A stretch of DNA of 64,000 nucleotides from Nonomuraea jabiensis (GCF_014204795.1 NZ_JACHMB010000001.1:4898001-4962000), one strand, 5' to 3'; shown: positions 7,634-19,796, numbered from the stretch's first letter. Numbers and translations: made by a program. Notes: a model not told the origin generated them from the letters alone.

Positions 7634-8533
7634 TCACTTCACGGAGCCGGCCATCATGCCCTGGACGAAGTACCGCTGGAAGGCGAAGAACAGGACCAGC
7701 GGGATGATCAGTGACAGGAACGCGCCGGACGAGAGGATGTCCACGTTCGATCCGAACTGCCGCATCTGAGACTGCAGGGCCTTGGTCATCGGCTGGTTGT
7801 CGGTGTCGGCGAAGACCAGCGCGATGAGCATGTCGTTCCACACCCACAGGAACTGGAAGATGCCCAGCGAGGCGATGGCGGGCTTGCCCAGCGGGAACAC
7901 CACCGACACGAAGATCTTCCACTCCGGCGCACCGTCCATCCGCGCCGCCTCCAGCAGCGAGGAGGGGATGCCGACGAAGAAGTTACGCAGCAGGAAGATG
8001 GCGAACGGCAGGCCGAACGCCGTGTGGAACAGCACCACGCCCGGGATCGAGCCGAAGATCCCGATGCCTCCGTAGAAGGACGCGACGGGGATCAGCGCGA
8101 TCTGGATGGGCACGATCAGCAGCCCCACCACGACGAGGAACGCCCCGTCACGCCCCGGGAACTCCATCCACGCGAACGCGTAGGCGGCCATGGCCGCGAT
8201 GCCGATCACCAGGACCGTGGTCGGCACCGTGATCAGCACGGTGTTCCAGAAGGACGCGGTGAAGCCGCTGGCCAGCAGGTCCCGGTAGTTCGCGAGGGTC
8301 AGCTCGGCAGGCTTGGTGAAGATCGTCCACCAGCCCTCGGAGTTGTTGACGTCCGTCGTGCGCATCGAGACGACCAGCAGGCCCAGCGTCGGCACCAGCC
8401 AGAACAGGCCCAGCACGATCATGACCACCTGGACGGCGCCGCCGCCGATCCGGTCCACGATCTTGCTCACTACGCCCCTGCGCGGCGCGCCCGTCTCCAG
8501 CCCCGGAGAGGCGGTAGCCGTGGCTGTCGTCAT
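7634..8533 (-). CDS. Carbohydrate ABC transporter permease (MalG-like)
   Basis: 299 residues with six predicted membrane segments, the first at VVMIVLGLFWLVPTLGLLV. The EAA loop LLEAARMDGAPEWKIFVSVVFPL contacts the ATPase. It matches the second permease (MalG/LacG type) of CUT1 sugar importers. The start at 8533 overlaps the stop of the upstream permease by ATGA, with AGGAGGG ahead of it, so the two are translationally coupled. It is the last gene of the operon. No ATPase gene is adjacent; such systems in actinomycetes commonly borrow a shared MsiK-type ATPase (known for the family, inferred here). Confidence 0.93.
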   Translation of the reverse strand: MTTATATASPGLETGAPRRGVVSKIVDRIGGGAVQVVMIVLGLFWLVPTLGLLVVSMRTTDVNNSEGWWTIFTKPAELTLANYRDLLASGFTASFWNTVLITVPTTVLVIGIAAMAAYAFAWMEFPGRDGAFLVVVGLLIVPIQIALIPVASFYGGIGIFGSIPGVVLFHTAFGLPFAIFLLRNFFVGIPSSLLEAARMDGAPEWKIFVSVVFPLGKPAIASLGIFQFLWVWNDMLIALVFADTDNQPMTKALQSQMRQFGSNVDILSSGAFLSLIIPLVLFFAFQRYFVQGMMAGSVK

Positions 8534-9906
8534 GATTCGTCCCTCCTGAACCGGCGGATGTTCATGATCATGAAGGGAAGAACCAGAATGAGCAGGAAGA
8601 CGGCCAGCGCGCTGCCCAGACCCTGGTTGTTCCCGCCGCCGAACGACACGCGCCACATCTCCAGCGCGACCACGTTCGCCTGGGGCTGGACCGAGGCCGG
8701 CGCGATGATGAAGACCAGGTCGAACACCTTCAGCGTATTGATGATCATCGTCACGAAGACGACGAGCAGCACCGGCGACAGCAGCGGCACGGTGATCTTG
8801 CGGAACACCTGCCACTCCGTGGCGCCGTCGATGCGGGCCGCCTCCAGCGCGTCCCGCGGGATCGCCGCGAGCCCCGCCGCGATCAGCACCATGGCGAACC
8901 CGGCCCACACCCAGACGAACGCGCCGATGATCGCCGGGGTGATGAGTGTCGGGCCGAGCCAGCTCAGGCCTCCATAGGCGGCCTGGAAGTTCGACTGCGG
9001 GAGCCGTACGACATAGGAGCCGGCGGGCAGGCCCTCGAAGCGGAACGAGCCGTCGTCGGCCGTCGTGGCGGTCGCGGCGACCTTGCCGTTCTGCACCGCC
9101 TCGACGGTCATGCCCGGCAGGCCCTTCTCCGAGGCGTCCACCTCGCCGTTCTTGCCGCCGCCGCCCGGCGTGAAGTCGAACCACACGGTCCCCGACAGGC
9201 CGTCGCCGGCCGCGGGGGCCTTGGCGGCCTGGGCGTTGCTCGGCAGGGCGTTCGGCTTGACGCCCACGATCGGGATCAGCACCGGCTGGCCCGCCTGGGC
9301 GGGCTGCTTGGTGACGACCGCGCCGCCGTCGGCGGTGACCGGCGACTGGTCGCCCTCGCGCGGGCGCGCCTCCGGGTAGCCCTGCGAGGAGGAGAACGTG
9401 TCGTGCACGGTGGTGAGCACGGCGTTGGCCACGCCCTTGGCGGGGTCCTGCTCGTAGACGAGGCGGAAGATCACGCCCGCCGCCATCAGGGAGACCGCCA
9501 TGGGCATGAACACGATCAGCTTGAACGCCGTCGACCACCTGATCCGCTCGGTCAGGACCGCGAAGATCAGGCCCAGCGTGGTCACCACGATCGGCGCGAC
9601 GACAACCCAGATGAGGTTGTTGCGGATCGTGGTGAGCATGCCGGAGTCGGTGAAGATCGAGGCGTAGTTGCCCAGTCCCACGAATCCGGTGCCCGCCGAG
9701 TCGAACAGGCTCCGGAAGATGGAGTAGACGATCGGGTAGATCACCCAGATCCCCAGCAGCAGCGCCGCTGGGAGGAGGAAGGCGATGGCGACCGCCGGCG
9801 AGGGGCCGAGGCGTCTTTGCGTACGGGGGGTTTCAGCCGGTCCGGTGGAGGTCTCGTCCGCGGTGTCCGCGGACGAGACCTGCGGGCCGTCCAACCGTTC
9901 GGTCAC
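8530..9906 (-). CDS. Carbohydrate ABC transporter permease (MalF-like) with inserted extracellular domain
   Basis: 458 residues, against ~300 for usual MalF-like partners in Gram-positives. Membrane segments 1-3 lie at about residues 38-60, 97-118 and 127-147. A ~160-residue insertion follows, then segments 4-6 with the EAA loop ALEAARIDGATEWQVFRKITVPL. The insert has a Pro/Ala-rich linker followed by an SdrD_B/Cna-B-like beta-sandwich signature: SGTVWFDFTPGG, KGLPGMTVEAV and DDGSFRFEGLPAGSYVVRLP. By topology the 3-4 loop is outside the membrane, consistent with an Ig-like fold. It could dock the binding proteins or cell-wall sugar (inference). The N-terminus is a Ser/Thr-rich cytosolic tail. 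Confidence 0.92.
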   Translation of the reverse strand: MTERLDGPQVSSADTADETSTGPAETPRTQRRLGPSPAVAIAFLLPAALLLGIWVIYPIVYSIFRSLFDSAGTGFVGLGNYASIFTDSGMLTTIRNNLIWVVVAPIVVTTLGLIFAVLTERIRWSTAFKLIVFMPMAVSLMAAGVIFRLVYEQDPAKGVANAVLTTVHDTFSSSQGYPEARPREGDQSPVTADGGAVVTKQPAQAGQPVLIPIVGVKPNALPSNAQAAKAPAAGDGLSGTVWFDFTPGGGGKNGEVDASEKGLPGMTVEAVQNGKVAATATTADDGSFRFEGLPAGSYVVRLPQSNFQAAYGGLSWLGPTLITPAIIGAFVWVWAGFAMVLIAAGLAAIPRDALEAARIDGATEWQVFRKITVPLLSPVLLVVFVTMIINTLKVFDLVFIIAPASVQPQANVVALEMWRVSFGGGNNQGLGSALAVFLLILVLPFMIMNIRRFRRDES

Positions 9907-9918
9907 GGCCTTACCTCT

Positions 9919-11253
9919 TTACTTCTTCCAGGCCTTCTTGGCCTCGGCTTCGAGTGTGGTCTGAGTGCCCTTGATGTCGCTCGGGTTGCGCAGGAAGTCC
10001 TGCAGCGCCTTCCACTCACCCTTGCCGTCGGTGCCGCCGAACGCGCTCGGCGCCAGGTCGGACATGTCGTAGCGGACGGCGTCGCCGGCCGAGACGATCG
10101 TCTGGCCGAGCTGCTTGGTCAGCTCGTCGGGGTAGTTGTCGGGGGAGACGTTCTTGTTGGGCGACAGGTAGCCGGGCAGCTTGGCCCAGATCTCGCCGCC
10201 CTCCTTGGAGGCCAGGAACTGCAGCAGCGCCATCGCGCCGGGGGAGTCCTTCATCGCGACCGCGACGTCGCCGCCCAGGACGACGGGAGCCGTGTCACCG
10301 ACCTTGGGGAACGGGAAGTACTTGGCCTCCTCGCCCACCTTGGCCTTCGACTGCACCGCGGAGACGGCCACGAAGTCGGCCTCGATCACCATGGCGGCCT
10401 TCTTGTCGCCGTAGACCTTGGTCACGCAGCCGGGGAAGTCGGTCTGCAGGGCGCCGGCGTTGCCGTCGGCCACGAACTCCTTCTTGCCCGTGATCTGCGC
10501 GATCTTCTCCAGCGCGGTGGCCACGGTCGGGTCCGTCCACGGGATCTCGTGCTTGGAGAGCTTGTCGTAGTTCTCCGGCCCGGCGGTGGACAGGTAGACG
10601 TTCTCGAAGAGGTCGGTCAGCGTCCAGCCGGACGCGCCGCAGAACGAGAACGGCGCGGTGCCGGAGTCGGCGATGGTCTGCGCGTTCTTGACCAGTTCGT
10701 CCCAGGTGGTGGCCGGCTGCACGCCCGCGTCGTCGTACGCCTGCGCCCGGTACCAGACCAGCGACTTGTGCGCCGCCTTGATGAGCACGCCGTACACCTT
10801 GCCGCTGGCGGAGCCGAGCTCCTTCCAGTACGGGGTGTAGTTGGTGTCCACCTCCTTGACGACGTCGTCGGTCAGCGGGATGAGCGCGTTCTGGTCGGCG
10901 TACTGCTGCACCAGGCCCGGCTGCGGCAGGATCGCGACGTCCGGCGGGTTCTTGCCCTGGATGCGCGGGCCGAGGTAGGCGCCGGTGTCCTCACCGGTGG
11001 AGGCGTACGTGACCTTCGCCCCGGTCTTCTCGGTGAAGGCCTTGAGCACCTGCTCGAAGTTCTTCTGCTCGTCGCCGGTCCACTTGGCGGCGACCTCGAG
11101 CTTCACGCCCTCCAGCGGCTTGGCGCCGGCGGCGGGGGCCGACGCGGAGCCGGAGGCGTCGGTGGACGGCGAGGTGGTTGTCGGGGCGTTGCCGCAGGCG
11201 GCGACGGCTACCGCGAGCCCGGCCAGGATTGCTGCTGCTCTGGCGTTTCGCAT
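9919..11253 (-). CDS. ABC transporter substrate-binding lipoprotein
   Basis: 444 residues with a lipoprotein signal (ILAGLAVAVAACGN; the lipobox AVAAC gives a lipidated cysteine at ~20). A Ser/Thr/Pro spacer and a type 1 extracellular solute-binding fold follow, including SASGKVYGVLIKAAHKSLVWYR and the domain-crossing region typical of sugar binders. It lies 12 bp upstream of the MalF-like permease and 7 bp downstream of a second binding protein in the same operon. The ligand is probably a sugar or oligosaccharide; identity is not readable from sequence. Confidence 0.9.
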   Translation of the reverse strand: MRNARAAAILAGLAVAVAACGNAPTTTSPSTDASGSASAPAAGAKPLEGVKLEVAAKWTGDEQKNFEQVLKAFTEKTGAKVTYASTGEDTGAYLGPRIQGKNPPDVAILPQPGLVQQYADQNALIPLTDDVVKEVDTNYTPYWKELGSASGKVYGVLIKAAHKSLVWYRAQAYDDAGVQPATTWDELVKNAQTIADSGTAPFSFCGASGWTLTDLFENVYLSTAGPENYDKLSKHEIPWTDPTVATALEKIAQITGKKEFVADGNAGALQTDFPGCVTKVYGDKKAAMVIEADFVAVSAVQSKAKVGEEAKYFPFPKVGDTAPVVLGGDVAVAMKDSPGAMALLQFLASKEGGEIWAKLPGYLSPNKNVSPDNYPDELTKQLGQTIVSAGDAVRYDMSDLAPSAFGGTDGKGEWKALQDFLRNPSDIKGTQTTLEAEAKKAWKK

Positions 11254-11260
11254 GGCTGCC

Positions 11261-12508
11261 TCACTGGGTTCTGATGATCTCTTCGATTTCGGACTTCATG
11301 GAGACCGCGACGTCGTCCGCGGACTCGGTGGAGGGGTTGCCGAGCGCCTTGGCGACCGAACTGGCGATCACCAGGCTCAGCTGGTTGTAGTTGGCGCTCA
11401 CCGGCCGTGTCTTGGCGGCGAGGATGCTCTCCTTGAGCACGGGCAGGTAGGGGAAGCGCTTGATCAGAGCGGGATCGTCGTAGAGCTCGGTCCACACGGG
11501 CGGGAAGGAGCCCTCGGTGAGGACGCGGCGCTCGTTCTCCAGACTCGTGAAGTAGCGGATGAACTCCTGCGCCGTGTGCTGATGCTTGGAGTACGCGCTG
11601 ATGGCGAGGTTGGCGCCGCCCAGCGCGCTGGACCCGGGGCCGTTGAGCCCCGGCAGCCGGGTCACCCCCAGCTTGTCGCCCAGCTTCGCCCTGGCCGGGC
11701 CGTAGCCGTGCGGCCAGTTGCGGGCGAAAGCGAGCCGGCCCTCCTGGAAGGCCAGGCGGGTCTCCTCCTCCTTGTAGCTCAGCGACTCCTTGGGGATCCA
11801 GCCTTCGCGCAGGCCCTGGAGCAGGAAGTCGAGCGCGATGCGCGTCTTGGCCGGATCGAGGGTCACCTCGGTGCCGTCCTTGCTGACGATCTGCCCGCCG
11901 GCGGACTGCAGCGCCTCGGAGAAGTTGACGGTGAGCCCTTCATACGCCAGGAACTGCCCGGCATAGCCTCCAATATCGTGCTTTTTCGTGATCTGTCGTG
12001 ATTGATCGCGAAGCTCGGCCCACGTCCGCGGCGGCTTCTTGACCAGGTCGGTCCGGTAGTAGAGCAACCCTGCGTTGCTCGTGTACGGGACGGCCCAGAG
12101 CTTGTTCTTGTAGACCGCCGTCTCCACGACAGGCGGCAGGAACCTGTCGAGCGGGAACAACCCGCGCTCCAGGGGGATGATCCAGCCGTTCTCCGCGAAC
12201 TCGGCGGTCCACACCACGTCGAGCCCCAGTACGTCGTACCGGCTGCTCTTGGCCTGAAGGTTGGCCACCATCTGAGCGCGCTGCTCGTCGGCGGCCTCGG
12301 GCAGCTCCAGCAGCGTCACCTTCTCGGCCGGGTGGGCCTGGTTCCAGCGGTCCAGCAAGGGTTGCAGGTACGCCGTGGTGTCGCGACCGGTGGCGAAGGT
12401 GATGGGGCCTGTGCCGCCCGTCCCCGTCTCGCCGCCGCCCTCATTGCTCGCTGACGCGCAACCGGCCGCCGCCAGGAGGACGACCAGGGGGAGCGTGAGC
12501 GAGCGCAC
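11261..12508 (-). CDS. Second ABC transporter substrate-binding lipoprotein
   Basis: 415 residues from the GTG at 12508, which has GGAGG and AAACGGAG just upstream; an ATG at 12559 would lie inside the operator/promoter region. The signal peptide LPLVVLLAAAGC has a lipobox with cysteine ~16. The mature part is a type 1 sugar-binding protein (TYV-free, RVTLLELPEAADEQ-type N-lobe; ANLAISAYSKH and RYFTSLENERRV in the C-lobe). It is the promoter-proximal gene of the importer operon and is not a close copy of the protein at 9919. The system therefore has two different receptors for one permease pair. Confidence 0.9.
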   Translation of the reverse strand: MRSLTLPLVVLLAAAGCASASNEGGGETGTGGTGPITFATGRDTTAYLQPLLDRWNQAHPAEKVTLLELPEAADEQRAQMVANLQAKSSRYDVLGLDVVWTAEFAENGWIIPLERGLFPLDRFLPPVVETAVYKNKLWAVPYTSNAGLLYYRTDLVKKPPRTWAELRDQSRQITKKHDIGGYAGQFLAYEGLTVNFSEALQSAGGQIVSKDGTEVTLDPAKTRIALDFLLQGLREGWIPKESLSYKEEETRLAFQEGRLAFARNWPHGYGPARAKLGDKLGVTRLPGLNGPGSSALGGANLAISAYSKHQHTAQEFIRYFTSLENERRVLTEGSFPPVWTELYDDPALIKRFPYLPVLKESILAAKTRPVSANYNQLSLVIASSVAKALGNPSTESADDVAVSMKSEIEEIIRTQ

Positions 12509-12554
12509 TCCGTTTCCTCCACGTTCAGAGTGAATTACATACGTGTTAGGTAGA

Positions 12555-12592
12555 TGCATTCATGTTATGCACACCTGTAATCTGTAGGTCAA
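12555..12592 (-). promoter_or_regulatory. Promoter of the ABC importer operon with overlapping inverted repeat
   Basis: On the minus strand, -35 TTGACC (12592-12587) is followed by 17 bp and -10 CATAAC (12569-12564). An inverted repeat tgcat-N7-atgca (12555-12571) sits over the -10, the position expected of a repressor site. The region is shared with the divergent PadR gene at 12639. Promoter and repeat are visible; the regulator is not identified. Confidence 0.5.
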
Positions 12593-12638
12593 CGGCTAGC
12601 TGAGTAACGCGTTCGTAACACGGCGGGGAGGTGGGGCG

Positions 12639-13141
12639 GTGCGGCTTCACCTGCTGGCGCTCCTGGCTAAAGAGCCGGCCCATGGGTACGAGCTCAAACA
12701 GGCGCTGGAGCAGACGTTCGGCAGTGCCTATCCGTCCCCCAACATCGGCCAGATCTACGTCACGCTCGGCAGGCTGGAGAAGGACGGCCTCATCCGGGCG
12801 GTGGACGTGGAGCAGTCCAACCGGCCCAACAAGAAGGTCTACTACCTCACCGCCAAGGGCCGGGACGTGCTCACCCTCTGGGTGGATGAGCCCACCGAGG
12901 GCCCCAGGGTGCGCGACGAGTTCTTCATGAAGCTCGTGCTGGCCCCGCTCACCGGCATCGCCGACCGGATGGCGCTGATCAATCGTCAGCGCCGCCACTA
13001 CCTGTCGCTCATGGGTGATCTCAACGACCTCCTGGCCCGCACCGCGCCGACCGATCGGGTGGCCATACTCCTCATCGAGGGCGCCATGCTCCACCTGCAG
13101 GCGGACCTTGACTGGCTTGAGCGTTGCCAGGAGGATCTGGC

Positions 13142-13145
<4 letters not shown>
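12639..13145 (+). CDS. PadR family transcriptional regulator
   Basis: 168 residues. N-terminal winged helix: LHLLALLAKEPAHGYELKQALEQTFG, then SPNIGQIYVTLGRLEKDGLI and wing PNKKVYYLTAKG. A C-terminal helical dimerisation domain follows. It starts at GTG 12639 with GGGGAGG ~8 nt upstream. The stop overlaps the ATG of the ABC ATPase (ATGA), so regulator, ATPase and FtsX permease form one coupled operon. PadR proteins often repress an adjacent efflux pump and are relieved by its substrate, the likely arrangement here. Confidence 0.92.
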
Positions 13146-13870
<725 letters not shown>

Positions 13871-13928
13871 GCGAGCGAACAATCGGACACAGCAGTGCTG
13901 CACTCACAGGTCCGACGAAGGAGGACCT

Positions 13929-16182
13929 GTGAGTGCCACGCTGGCGGGGAGCCGGTGGATCAAGGCGGACCTGCGGGCCCGGAAGGGCCAGGCGGTGCTG
14001 ACGGTGCTGACCGTGGCCGGGATCGTGGCCGCGCTGATCACCGCGGCGACCCTGCTGGAAGAGGGCACCAACCCGTGGCGCAGCCTGTTCGCCCAGACCG
14101 ACGGCGCCCACGTCTGGCTCTACACCGACGACAGCCCCCAGGCCGACCTGAGCGGCATCGACGGCGTGACGCAGATCGCGGGCCCGTACCGCTCGGCGCC
14201 CGTGACCGTGGCGCAGGAGGGCAAGAAGGAGCCCGCGGCGCTGCGCGCGATGCCCGCCACACCGCCGCTGGTGGCGCACCCGGTGGTGGCCGAGGGCAGG
14301 TGGCTGGATCCGTCCCAGCCGGACGGCGTGGTGGTCGAGCGCTCGTTCGCGACCTCGCTGCGGCTCAGGATCGGCGCCCCCTTCACGATCATCGCGCTCA
14401 GCGGCAAGCGCCACACCCTGTACGTACGCGGCATCGCCGACTCCGCCGAGCAGGGCTTCTACCCGCAGTGGACGCCCGGCCTGGCCTACGTGCTGCCCGT
14501 CATGCTCGACCGCATCGAGCCCATGCTGGGCCGCAGCGAGTGGGTGACCGGGCTGCGCGTGGCCGACCCCGACGCCACGCAGGTCGTCTCGCAGCGCGTG
14601 GTCGTCATGCTGGAGGACAAGCTCCAGCGGGTCTACACCTGGCGCGAGGTCAGGGCCGCCATGGAGCTGGACAACCGGCTGCTGGGCACGCTGCTGGCGC
14701 TGTTCGGGGTGGTCGGGCTGGTGGCCGCCGCGCTCGCCCTGGCCAACGCGGCCGGCGGCCGGGTGCTGGCCCAGCTCCGCGACCTGGCCACGCTCAAGTC
14801 GATGGGCTTCACCAGGGGCCAGATCGCGCTGCTGCTCCTGGTCGAGCACGGCGCGCTGGGCCTGCTCGGCGTCGCGATCGGCGCCGTGGTGGGCTGGGGC
14901 GTGATGGCGGCGATGCTCGGCGCGACCTCCGTGGCGCCGATCCCCGTGCTGGCCATCGTCGCGGGCACGGCCCTGGTGGTGCTGGCCGCCGTGGGGCTGC
15001 CCGCGTGGCGCGGCGGCCGCACGCCGCCGATCCCCGCAGCGCCCGCCCTGCCGCCGCGCGGCCGCCTGTCCAGGCTGGCCCGGCTGGCCCTCCTCGTACG
15101 CCTCCCGCCCGCCCTCGTCCTCGGCACCAGGGACGCCTTCACCAGGCGCGTGCCGGCGTTCCTGACGGCGTTCGGCCTGGCCGTGCCGATGATGATGGTC
15201 ACGATCGGGCTCGGCGTCTGGGCCACGCTCGACAACTTCGCCGACCACCCCGAGCAGGTCGGCCAGCACGCGAGCCTGTACGTCCGGCCGGGCAAGGCCG
15301 AGCCGGCCGAGGCCGAGCGCGTCGCCAAGCTGGACGAGGACGTCGAGACGGTCTATCCGGGCACCGACGTGGACGCCCTGGCGCCCGGCATGGCCCGTTC
15401 GGTCCGCGTGCGGGCCATCGGCAGCTCGACGGAGCCGTACCCGTTCCCGGTGGTCGAGGGGCGCATGTACGGCCGGCAGGGGGAGGCGGTGGCCGGGCAG
15501 GGCCTGCTCGACCTGCTGGGCATCAAGATCGGCGACCGGGTGCGGCTGACCGTGGGCGGCACGCCGCTGATCGTCAGGATCGTCGGCAGGACCGTCGAGC
15601 CCGACCTCGACGGCGAGGTGATCTCCGTGGGGCTCGACAGCCTGGCGGCCAAGGACTCGGTGCCGCCGGAGTTCTACGCGCTGGCCCTCAAGAAGGGCGC
15701 GGACCCCGCCGAGGTGCGCGGGCGGCTGCTGGCGGAGTCGGCCGAGAGCCTCGACGTGCAGGCGGCGGTCAACCCGGCGGACCGGTTGTCGATCATCCGG
15801 GTGGTGATCGTGGCCCTGATCGCCGTGCTGATGCTGATCGGCCTGGCCAACCTGCTCACCGCCAGCGCGCTGGGGCTGCGCGACCACGCGTTCGACCTGG
15901 CCGTGCTCAAGGCCATGGGGCTGACGCCGCGCCAGGTCATGGCCACGCTGGTGACGGGCACCGGGCTGCTGGTCGTGCTCGGCGTCGGCGCGGGCGCCGC
16001 GGCGGGCATGTCCGTGGTGACGGGGCTGATCGACCTGCAGGGCCACACGAGCGGCGTCGGCGCGGGCATCGGGCGCGCGCCCTCTGCCCTGACGCTGGCC
16101 GTCGCCGTCGTGGGCGCCGTGGGCACGGCCCTCGCGGTGGCGCTCATTCCCGCCCGCCGCGCGGCCCGTGCCCAGGTGCCGG

Positions 16183-16196
<14 letters not shown>
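13929..16196 (+). CDS. FtsX-like ABC transporter permease, two FtsX domains
   Basis: 755 residues. An N-terminal membrane segment (QAVLTVLTVAGIVAALITAAT) and a large extracellular MacB-periplasmic-like domain precede a first FtsX block (~residues 250-370). A second extracellular domain (~400-610) and a second FtsX block (~620-750) follow. This duplicated layout is usual for actinobacterial macrolide-exporter-type permeases. It starts at GTG 13929, with AAGGAGGA 5-8 nt upstream. The 3' end overlaps the convergent trehalose synthase gene by 14 bp. Substrate unknown; the local PadR suggests drug or envelope-stress induction. Confidence 0.92.
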
Positions 16197-17898
<1,702 letters not shown>

Positions 17899-18161
17899 AT
17901 GTCGCTCACAGGAAGAGATGTGGGCAGGACGAAGTCACCGGTTGCCCCGGCGTTGTTATCTGGTGACCGCGCCGCGTGGAGTCGTCATCCCTGCGAACTC
18001 CACTGCCCTAGAACGAGACCGGATTTGTGATCTGGTGCCCGTTTGTGCGGCGCTTACGGGCCGAACACTACCAGCCCGTTGGCTTTCCGGAACCCGCTTC
18101 TGCTGTGCAGGGGTTAATACCCGTGAGATCCGTACGTAATCGCCCTGTTACCGAGAGTTCA

Positions 18162-19796
18162 CTAAAAAGGTGGCGCAAGGTCCGAGAGGTCGTTCTCGAA
18201 GTCGCTCAGCCACAGCCCGAAGAGCACCAACCCCCGCACCCAGAAACGATCGTTCCAGCCGTTGAACCTGGTCAAAGCGTCGGGACCGCCTGAGACCACC
18301 TCGTGCAGCTCGTCCGACAGCAGTCCCGGCACTCTCCTCACCACAGTCTCCAGCATGCGGTGCGAATAATTTCGGGCGGGGGCGGCCGTGGAACGCAGCG
18401 GCACCCTTTGGAGTGGCTGCTTGACCACATTCGTCGAGGGGAGTGCGGCCACCCGTGGATTGGCCGCGTGGAGCACTTCGCGGTAGAAACGGCCCTTGTC
18501 CTTGCGGGCCACGCCGACCGACAGCGCGGCGTCGAAGAAGCGCGGGTCGATGAACGGCGCCGCGAACGACGCCTCGGGCCCCACCAGGTTGACCGCGGAG
18601 CGCGCGATGCCGCGCACGGTCCTGGTGTGCAGCACCGACAGCGGCAGCTCGGCGCGGTGCCCGTGGAGCATGGAGGTGGCGGCCAGGAACTGCTCGCGCA
18701 CGGTCTCCTCCATCCACTGCGCGGCGGCCTTGGACAGGAACGGCTGCGAGGGCGCCCCCAGCGACAGCGAGCCGAGCACGGCCGCCGAGCGTTCGGCCTG
18801 CGTCGTGGCCTCCAGCGCGGCCCCGCTGACCATGAAGTTCTTCAGCAGCGGCCCGCCGGCCAGGCCGTCGACCAGGATCCGGCCCGCCTTGTGCACCTCC
18901 TTGGCGAAGGGCGCGTACCAGGCGTGGTGCGGCGTCAGGTATTCGAGCCGGCGGGCCACCTCGACGGCGTCGTCGGGGTAGTCGGCGGCGTCCTGGGTGA
19001 TCACCCGGTGGGGGATGCCCAGCTCCCTGGTGATCGACCTGGCGAACGCGATGTCGGTGTCGGTGCCGTCGTCAGGGCTGGTCGTCCACGACTCGACGTC
19101 CATCCCGCGGGCCTTGGCCACGCTGGCCAGCAGCCGCGAGTCGTAGCCGCCGCTGACCGGCACGAGCAGCTTGCGGCCCGCGTAGTCCTGGTAGACCTCG
19201 TCCAGCAGCTCGACGATCTCGCGCGGGCTGATCCACCGCTCGTACGGCTCCGAACGCAGCCAGCGCGGCAGCCTGCGCTCGGTCGCGAGCCGGCCGTGCC
19301 GCCACACCAGGGCGCTGGAGCCGGGCAGCCGCTTGACGTCCGCGTACGGCGTCGCCTCGCCCAGCGGGAACGTCACCTGCAGGATCGACGCCCACGCCGA
19401 CCAGTCGATCTGGACGGGCACCAGGCTGAGCAGCGGCTTGATCTGCGACGAGAAGTAGACCGCCTCGCCGAGGCGGACGTAGTAGACGTCCACGAGGCCC
19501 AGGGCGCCCGTGTGGAGCGTGACACTGTCGCCGTCGCCGATCAGCCCGGGGGTCTCGTACGTCTCCGCGACCGTCATCCAGTCGTCGTCGCCCGACGGCT
19601 TGCGCTCGCCCCAGGAGAACGCGTACGCGGGCCCCCAGCGGTGGTAGGGCGGCAGCGGCGCCGAGCTGAACAGCGCCGCGTCGGCCGACTGGAGCGCGGG
19701 CAGGAGCCTCGGCCCCGCCGCCGTCAGCTTGCCGAGTACGGCGGGATCGATCCGGCCGAGAGCGCCGCAGACGTAGGGCCGCACGTTGAACTGCAC
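18162..19796 (-). CDS. Asparagine-synthetase-like protein without the glutaminase nucleophile
   Basis: 544 residues. The C-terminal synthetase domain has the PP-loop SGGYDS (215-220) in KLLVPVSGGYDSRLLASVA. It resembles AsnB-related proteins and the beta-lactam synthetase group, which adenylate a carboxylate before amidation or cyclisation. The N-terminal ~190 residues keep a degenerate Ntn-hydrolase-like layout (VYYVRLGEAVYFSSQIKPLL) but begin MQFNVRPYVCG, with no Cys-2. Glutamine hydrolysis is therefore not expected. GTG start at 19796, divergent from the glycosyltransferase-like gene at 19869 with only 72 bp between. Such proteins occur in cell-surface glycan loci, where they may amidate sugar acids (inference). 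Confidence 0.82.
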   Translation of the reverse strand: MQFNVRPYVCGALGRIDPAVLGKLTAAGPRLLPALQSADAALFSSAPLPPYHRWGPAYAFSWGERKPSGDDDWMTVAETYETPGLIGDGDSVTLHTGALGLVDVYYVRLGEAVYFSSQIKPLLSLVPVQIDWSAWASILQVTFPLGEATPYADVKRLPGSSALVWRHGRLATERRLPRWLRSEPYERWISPREIVELLDEVYQDYAGRKLLVPVSGGYDSRLLASVAKARGMDVESWTTSPDDGTDTDIAFARSITRELGIPHRVITQDAADYPDDAVEVARRLEYLTPHHAWYAPFAKEVHKAGRILVDGLAGGPLLKNFMVSGAALEATTQAERSAAVLGSLSLGAPSQPFLSKAAAQWMEETVREQFLAATSMLHGHRAELPLSVLHTRTVRGIARSAVNLVGPEASFAAPFIDPRFFDAALSVGVARKDKGRFYREVLHAANPRVAALPSTNVVKQPLQRVPLRSTAAPARNYSHRMLETVVRRVPGLLSDELHEVVSGGPDALTRFNGWNDRFWVRGLVLFGLWLSDFENDLSDLAPPF

